Assembly: GCA_008690995.1 (NCBI GenBank)
Contig: VRMN01000012.1
Coordinates: forward strand, 310,001-374,000
Direction of reading: 5' to 3'
Source of the DNA: Porphyridium purpureum
Lineage: Eukaryota; Rhodophyta; Bangiophyceae; Porphyridiales; Porphyridiaceae
Length of the DNA: 64,000 nucleotides
Shown: piece by piece, positions 59,363-64,000 of the stretch
Numbering within the stretch: the first letter of the stretch is position 1
Layout of the letters: every line of letters starts with the position of its first letter
The notes under the pieces: model-generated
The model's database searches: none
What the model was told of the DNA's origin: nothing
Seen by the model: only the letters and a program-made list of their open reading frames with translations
Position numbers and translations under genes: made by a program

Positions 59363-59548
59363 GAATGCACGGCGCGCGGCAGTAGCGCAACTGGCAGCGC
59401 CGCTGCCGTCGGCGACGCCACGTGGCTCCCGGGCGTCGCGCACGCTCCTTACGACGCGCGCACCACCACCACGATCATCCTCCTCGTCCTCCTCATCCTC
59501 TCCATGTTCCCGCGCACGCTTCTCGCCCACCACCCGCAGCGACGCCAT
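55711..59548 (-). CDS. BTS: BRUTUS-type hemerythrin E3 ubiquitin ligase
   Basis: Iron-regulated E3 ligase as in plants (BTS/HRZ). About 1240 residues. Three HHE hemerythrin-like domains: LAEVFNVHKAIRSDL with AEDAYILPAL, ITSIHAAIRGELKDLETL with AGEDAYIIPQL, and VSEIYRVHKAIRIEL with RAEDLIVLPAL; their His/Glu residues bind iron. Then CHY zinc finger (GCQHYRRDC, CHDAHEAH), CTCHY finger (GKYFCKVCRLWDNDE, CHMCNVCRVG), RING (CPICHEHMF, LRCGHVMHFECFEKY, CPYCQKSL) and a zinc ribbon. The main frame (to 59421) lacks an ATG. A spliced start fits: exon 1 59548-59453 (MASLRVVGEKRAREH plus an acidic run), a 94-nt intron GTAAGG...TTCGCAG, exon 2 from 59358 inside the poly-Gln run, in phase. Predicted to degrade iron-response transcription factors in the nucleus. 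Confidence 0.92.
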
Positions 59549-60173
59549 GGCGGAGCGCCTCCCCACCCCTCCTCCTACTGCAGCTGTTGTTGCTGCTGGT
59601 GCAGCTTTTATTGCTCCTGCTGCTGCTGCTGCTGCTGTTGCTGCTGATGCTGGCGGTGGAGGTGTCCCCTCTCTCTCTCTCTCCCTCCCGCCCTCGGGTC
59701 CTGCGTTCTTGCGTCTTGCTCGCGTCCGCGCTCTTCCCGCGCGCTCGCGCCCCTGTCGCTTTCGCGGCGCAAACGGCGCACATCTGCGGCCATAGCAACG
59801 CGCGCCGCGTTGCTACGCAAAAAAAAACGCACGCGCCGCTTCGCCCCTTCGCACGCTCCACGCAGCGCGCACCACGCGGCACGCCCGTACCAAAACGCTC
59901 CCTCCCAATCACACACCGATCGCGCAACACAGGCGCGGGTACTGCGGGAGTCGGCGCGGTACAGCGGGTGTAGACTGAAGTACAGCGGGAGTACAGCGGG
60001 TGTAGAGTGAAGTACAGCGGGAGTACAGCGGGAGTACAGCGGGAGTACAGCGGGAGTACAGCGGGAGTACAGCGGGAGTACAGCGGGAGTACAGCGGGAG
60101 TACGGTGGATCGGAGGAAGACGGGAATGCCTGGGGTTCAAGAGGTGTGTGAGGTTTAATAAAGTGGGAAGGGT
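59549..60173. other. Intergenic with CTG-rich DNA and the second minisatellite
   Basis: Upstream of the BRUTUS-type gene. It contains CTG/TGC-rich DNA (59575-59660), a CT run (59668-59690), and from 59960 the TACAGCGGG repeats described separately. No gene is supported; the open frames with poly-Gln or Leu are products of the triplet repeats. Confidence 0.55.
60011..60098 (+). repeat. 11-bp minisatellite, 8 perfect units
   Basis: Eight identical copies of AGTACAGCGGG, preceded by interrupted copies mixed with GTGTAGA(C/G)TGA spacers (59960-60010) and followed by a variant AGTACGGTGG. It ends about 75 bp from the stop of the hydrolase gene. The unit length equals that of the minisatellite at 42.9 kb though the sequences are unrelated. 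Confidence 0.95.
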
Positions 60174-61097
60174 TTAGAGGTGGGCGGTGATCCACGTGAC
60201 TATCGCTTCGCGGACCTTGGGGCCGTCCTGCTCGTGCAGCAAGTCATGCCACATCCCGTCAAACTTGCTGATCTGCTTGTCGGCGGCGGGAAGCTTGTCC
60301 ACAAACGCTTGCATGCCCACAGGGTCGACCAGCGTGTCCTCCGAGCCAATAAACACACACACCGCGCCGCGCATGCGCTCAATCCGCTCGGGCTCGTTCA
60401 CCGTGCCGTACGACACAAGCATCTCCCGCCCAGAGCGCACGCGAAGCTTCTCGGTGTAGTTGTTCGGGTCGTTCTCAAACTGCTTCTGGTTCTCCTCAAA
60501 CGGACTGGGCGGCAATTTCAGCACCTGCGCCGTGGGAATCAGCAAACTCAGCAGCGACGACATCGCGGCAAGAATGCGGCCGTACAGTCCGAACATGTCG
60601 GCGGGCGGAACCACCGCGGGCGAGATCAGGACGGCGCCTTGGAAATCCTGCGGACGGTCTTGCAGAATCAGACACGTAATCAAGCCGCCCATCGATGTGC
60701 CCTGAATAAACACGGGCAGCTTTTGCTTCTCCAGCTCTGGGTCACGCGCCTTTTGCTCGTCGAGCGCCTGCAACACGTCGGCTGTCAAGTCAGACATGTT
60801 GAAGAATCCACGCAACCCGCCCGACTTGCCGTGGCCCGTGTGGTCATTCGCAAGGACCACGATGCCCATCTTGTTGTACGTCTCCACAATCGATCCGGCG
60901 TACTGGTTGCGAAAGCCGTCCGGCCCAAGCTCCAAGAACTCAAAGCCCGTCCACGCGTGAATCCCATGCACCAGAACGACTACCCCGCGCCGCACGGTCG
61001 AGCCCGGCGGATCCCACCGATACGTCTGGATCTCGTTTCCATTCTTGGCCGACACGAACCGAAACTCGTGCGCGTTCTCCATCTTGCTTGACCCCAT
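60174..61097 (-). CDS. Monoacylglycerol lipase-like alpha/beta hydrolase
   Basis: Serine hydrolase of the S33/Hydrolase_4 type, predicted to release fatty acid and glycerol from monoacylglycerol, or to act on lysophospholipids. 307 residues from ATG 61097. RRGVVVLVHGIHAW forms the oxyanion region. It is followed by VVLANDHTGHGKSGGLRGF, the nucleophile elbow IQGTSMGGLI with the catalytic Ser, VFIGSEDTLVDPVG with the Asp, and MWHDLLHE with the His, all in order. No signal peptide; a cytosolic or membrane-peripheral location is likely. The second ATG (MENAHEF) is five codons on. The triad and lid spacing match MGL closely. Confidence 0.87.
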   Translation of the reverse strand: MGSSKMENAHEFRFVSAKNGNEIQTYRWDPPGSTVRRGVVVLVHGIHAWTGFEFLELGPDGFRNQYAGSIVETYNKMGIVVLANDHTGHGKSGGLRGFFNMSDLTADVLQALDEQKARDPELEKQKLPVFIQGTSMGGLITCLILQDRPQDFQGAVLISPAVVPPADMFGLYGRILAAMSSLLSLLIPTAQVLKLPPSPFEENQKQFENDPNNYTEKLRVRSGREMLVSYGTVNEPERIERMRGAVCVFIGSEDTLVDPVGMQAFVDKLPAADKQISKFDGMWHDLLHEQDGPKVREAIVTWITAHL

Positions 61098-61967
61098 TTT
61101 CAACACGAAGCGTCAGCTTCTCACCTCGACGCAGGTGAAGCACGCACGCGCTGAACCCGCACCGGTGCCGCGGACGGAGGGCGCAAAGCGCGCGGGCGTA
61201 AGTGAGTGTGATAACAACGCTTCAACGACGTGCGAAAGTCTCTTCCCCGTTCAGCTGCAAGTCTCCAAGATTCGACTCCTTCAGGAATCAACCCTTATAA
61301 TCAAACACGCGCGTTTTATTATGAAACGAGCGCGTCCGTTCGCGAGCCGATCAGCCAACGGACGCGGCGCGACCGCTGCCGCGCACTCGTGGCACGCGAT
61401 AATGCGGCCACACAATGTGGTCGACCAGCCCGTGCTGGTCTTCGCGTCACTCCCTGAAGCCAGCACTCTCTGCATGTCAGACCACACGCACATCCGAGCT
61501 CGGTATACTCACGTGCCAGGAGTATATTTCATTCCCTGCGTGCCAGAATCAGAGAACCGAGCGGCTGTGAAGACAGTATCAGACAGTAGTTTCAGAAATG
61601 TCAGTCACGTGCAGCTACTCTATTCCTTCCAGCTCGCAACGTCTTTGCACAAACATGTCGTTCATCGTTTCAAGCCGAGTACACACGCGGTCACGCCGAG
61701 CACCGTCAAAGACATCTTCGATTCACACCAAACTGTCGCGAGCGCGAGGAACACACAGCCCACAGGCGTTTCCATCTGTCCACACAAGCGCCCTGACTCG
61801 CCGCTGGTCACATGCTGATGCACTTGGCGGCCGAACGCGCGGCTCAGAGTGCGACAACAGGGCTTCGCGACCCTTCAACGAGAACGAGTGTGATGTGGTG
61901 CGCTCAGTGAGCTGCGTGTGAACGCGTCGTAGCGGCGTCGCTTCGCTGAAGTAGGCATGCTAGGCGG
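61098..61967. other. Divergent intergenic region
   Basis: About 870 bp between the hydrolase (-) and the WD40 gene (+), presumably with both promoters. One plus-strand frame is open for much of it but starts weakly, has Ser/His/Arg-rich shadow-like composition and no domain. No repeat seen. Confidence 0.4.
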
Positions 61968-63971
61968 ATGTTCTCATTCAAAGGAGACGATTGCTCTCAC
62001 ATTCGCGCTGGTGGCTTGACGTTACGATCGCAGCGGGTGTCGGAGAGGAGACGTTCACTGGCTTGCTCTGCTTTTGTGCAAGAGTACAAGCTCGCACTCG
62101 GTGTCGCAGAAGAGGTCTCGGCCATGGCGGAAACCAGAACGCGGGGGCCGATACCTTCATCAGCTTTGGCTTCTGGAGACGGGACACAAATACATGAGGC
62201 ATCTTGTCCCGCGCAGGTATTAAGTGGACACGCGGGGTCCTTAAATTCATTGGCATGGTCTTCCGATGGCAACCTTGCGTCAGGCGGTGATGATAAGGTT
62301 GTCAAACTCTGGCATCCTCCGTCAGGAACGTGCTTGCAGACGTTTCATGGGCACACGCACTTTGTAACAAGCGTGCGTTTCGCCCCGGACGGAAAATGGC
62401 TTGTGTCCGGCAGTTTAGACAGGACCGTGAAGCTCTGGGACGCCAAGAATGGCGCGTGCCTTCATGACTTCAAGCACAATCGGCACAAGATCTACGCGGT
62501 CGACATCTCACCTCTCGGCCAAACTTTCGCTTCTGCCGGGGACGGCTTGAAGATTCAGTTGTGGAACGCGTGGAAGTACGAGTGTGAACACTCTCTAGGA
62601 TCAGCAAGAGACTCACATACTCGCAGCGTAAAGTCGGTTCATTTCTCGCCGGATGGACAGCGCCTAGTCAGCGGGAGCTCAGACCGCACAATCAAGATAT
62701 GGGATGTTTTCTCGGGGGATTGTATTCACACGCTGGATTCGCTGGGTACCGAAGTACAAGCCGTCCGCTTCTCACCCAGCAATGAGTTGGTGGCATCGGT
62801 TGCACAAACCGGTGGGATCAGGCTATGGGATGTCCGTGCCGGCACATATGTGCGCACAATTCAAGCACCCGGGGTTATCTATTCATTGTCGTTTTCGCCC
62901 GACGCACAGGAGCTAGCGTCCGCTGGTAAGGGTGGAAACATCAGCATCTGGAGCGTAGAGACAGGCAAACGCGTAGACATGTTGAAGGGACATGAGTGGA
63001 TAACACGCTCAGTTGCTTTTGCGCCGGACGGCCGGAGCCTAGCATCCTGCGGCACTGATCTTAAAGTGAGCGTTTGGATCACTCGCGAACTTCGGTCACG
63101 AAATTGCGAGTTGCCGTCGAAACCGCGGCCAGAACCGCGGCCAAAACCGCGGCCAGAACCGCGGCCAGAACCGCAGCCAGAACCGCGGCCAGAACCGCGG
63201 CCAGAACCGCGGCCAGAACCGCGGCCAGAACCACAGCCAGAACTGCAGCCAGAACCGCAGCCAGAACCGCAGCCAGAACCGCAGCCAGAACCGCGGCCAG
63301 AACCGCTAGTAGAACCGCGGCCAGAACCGCGGCCAGAACCGCGGCCAGAACTGCAGCCAGAACTTCAGCCGGAACTGCAGCCAGAACTGCAACCGGAACT
63401 GCAGCCAGAACTGCAACCGGAATCCCAGCCGGAAAGACAGCCGAAATCCCAGTCGGGATCCCAGCCGCAAATGCGGTCGGAGCAAGAGCCAGCACTGGTT
63501 TCAGAACTGGTGCCTCTCCCGGACCAAGTGCAACAAGGGGAGCAAAAGCCTACACAGGCGCCTGCGTTGCTCAATGTGGTCCGACCGGAATCGGAAGACT
63601 TGCCAGGGCTTGACCCAGCAGATATGGACGCAGATCTCCCATCGTACCACAGCTCCAATGAAGATTCTAGCCCAAATGCCGCGGGACCAGTGAAGCGCGC
63701 ACGTCTTGACAATACGTGGCAGTCCGTGTCTGACGCAAGCGCGCTCCTGGTGTGGAAAGACGCCTACATAGAAATAAGTCAAACTCTCGAAGTACCTGAG
63801 CTAAGCGTGGAGTCAGCAAGCGATGTGGCTTTTGAACTACTCAACGGGTCCATATCCTCGCGAGCCGTAGAATTGGCGATGCGTGCCAGAGATCGAAACA
63901 GAAGTGGGTCTATCAGTTTGACTCAATTCATCCTCGCTATGAAGGCTCTTGCGAACTCACGCATCTTGTAG
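61968..63971 (+). CDS. WD40 protein with Pro-Glu repeat tract and C-terminal EF-hand/EH-like domain
   Basis: Up to 667 residues; ATG 61968, or 62124 (MAETRTRGP), which fits the domain start better. Seven WD40 repeats span about residues 83-365 ([73 protein letters not shown]), enough for one propeller. Then comes a tandem [12 protein letters not shown] tract of about 105 residues, coded by a 12-bp unit. The last 90 residues hold [21 protein letters not shown], an EF-hand-like loop with Gln at position 12 in place of Glu, followed by an F-x-LAM helix as in EH domains. A membrane-traffic or cytoskeletal adaptor is plausible, not shown. Confidence 0.78.
   Translation: MFSFKGDDCSHIRAGGLTLRSQRVSERRRSLACSAFVQEYKLALGVAEEVSAMAETRTRGPIPSSALASGDGTQIHEASCPAQVLSGHAGSLNSLAWSSDGNLASGGDDKVVKLWHPPSGTCLQTFHGHTHFVTSVRFAPDGKWLVSGSLDRTVKLWDAKNGACLHDFKHNRHKIYAVDISPLGQTFASAGDGLKIQLWNAWKYECEHSLGSARDSHTRSVKSVHFSPDGQRLVSGSSDRTIKIWDVFSGDCIHTLDSLGTEVQAVRFSPSNELVASVAQTGGIRLWDVRAGTYVRTIQAPGVIYSLSFSPDAQELASAGKGGNISIWSVETGKRVDMLKGHEWITRSVAFAPDGRSLASCGTDLKVSVWITRELRSRNCELPSKPRPEPRPKPRPEPRPEPQPEPRPEPRPEPRPEPRPEPQPELQPEPQPEPQPEPQPEPRPEPLVEPRPEPRPEPRPELQPELQPELQPELQPELQPELQPESQPERQPKSQSGSQPQMRSEQEPALVSELVPLPDQVQQGEQKPTQAPALLNVVRPESEDLPGLDPADMDADLPSYHSSNEDSSPNAAGPVKRARLDNTWQSVSDASALLVWKDAYIEISQTLEVPELSVESASDVAFELLNGSISSRAVELAMRARDRNRSGSISLTQFILAMKALANSRIL
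63119..63440 (+). repeat. 12-bp tandem repeat within the WD40 gene
   Basis: About 26 copies of a 12-bp unit like GAACCGCGGCCA, drifting to GAACTGCAGCCA in the 3' part. It encodes alternating Pro-Glu with Arg or Gln. The array is in frame and lacks stops on either strand, so antisense AVLA-type and alternative AART-type frames are open but are by-products. Confidence 0.93.
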
Positions 63972-64000
63972 TCATCGTATGGGCATGGCGTGCGACATCC

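Noticed and set aside
63074-63613. Ala/Arg/Thr and Ala/Val/Leu repeat frames overlapping the WD40 gene
   Set aside because: Alternative readings of the 12-bp repeat that encodes the Pro-Glu tract; the WD40 frame explains the region.
1-64000. tRNA or rRNA genes
   Set aside because: Scanning by eye for T-loop and A/B-box words in the gaps gave no candidate that folds convincingly.

Overview
The window looks like nuclear DNA of a unicellular photosynthetic eukaryote, most likely a red alga of the Porphyridium type. This is inferred from four things: long, mostly intronless genes packed on both strands; plastid-targeted proteins (plastid terminal oxidase, a nuclear Ycf45-like ATPase) beside mitochondrial ones (ATP synthase alpha, inner-membrane protease); Arg/Ala-rich targeting peptides; and very GC-rich coding DNA that leaves long open frames antisense to real genes. 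No search was run, so the species is a guess. No tRNA, rRNA, CRISPR array or virus-like element was recognised.

Layout. 0.9-8.5 kb: plastid terminal oxidase (-), a large Ycf45/SpoIIIAA-like ATPase joined to a degenerate 3'-5' exonuclease fold (+), a Pol epsilon histone-fold subunit (+) and a Sel1-repeat protein (-). 9.7-22.8 kb: an SDR reductase (+) nearly touching an NT-C2/coiled-coil protein (-), a full ABCC transporter (+), an Spp2-like splicing factor (+) and eIF3a (-). 25.1-33.4 kb: a membrane-anchored DUF6940-like protein (-), a TMEM223-type mitochondrial protein (-), a secreted Ser/Thr/Pro-rich protein (+) and RNA polymerase I subunit A49 (+). 35.1-36.96 kb: a (GTA)n microsatellite split by a decayed Tc1/mariner transposon. 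37.2-42.1 kb: ATP synthase alpha (+), IMP2 peptidase (+) and a phospho-motif-rich protein (-). 42.9-43.1 kb: a 21-unit, 11-bp minisatellite. 44.5-50.4 kb: a BRCT-containing family X DNA polymerase (+), a PTPS-like protein (-), a possible small three-exon gene (-) and an ankyrin protein (+). 52.2-64 kb: an unknown membrane protein (-), a protein with an internal duplication (+), a BRUTUS-type hemerythrin/RING E3 ligase (-), a second 11-bp minisatellite, a monoacylglycerol-lipase-like hydrolase (-) and a WD40/Pro-repeat/EF-hand-like protein (+).

The genes are mainly housekeeping functions of nucleus, plastid and mitochondrion, and no operon-like pathway is visible. The most unusual items are the exonuclease-fold/Ycf45 fusion, the transposon with double direct repeats in each terminus, the two unrelated 11-bp minisatellites, an intergenic AACCGATAA motif family, and several genes whose 5' ends or frames need a short intron or a one-base correction. 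Several larger gaps contain protein-like frames with splice-site-like borders, so a few intron-containing genes are probably hidden there.
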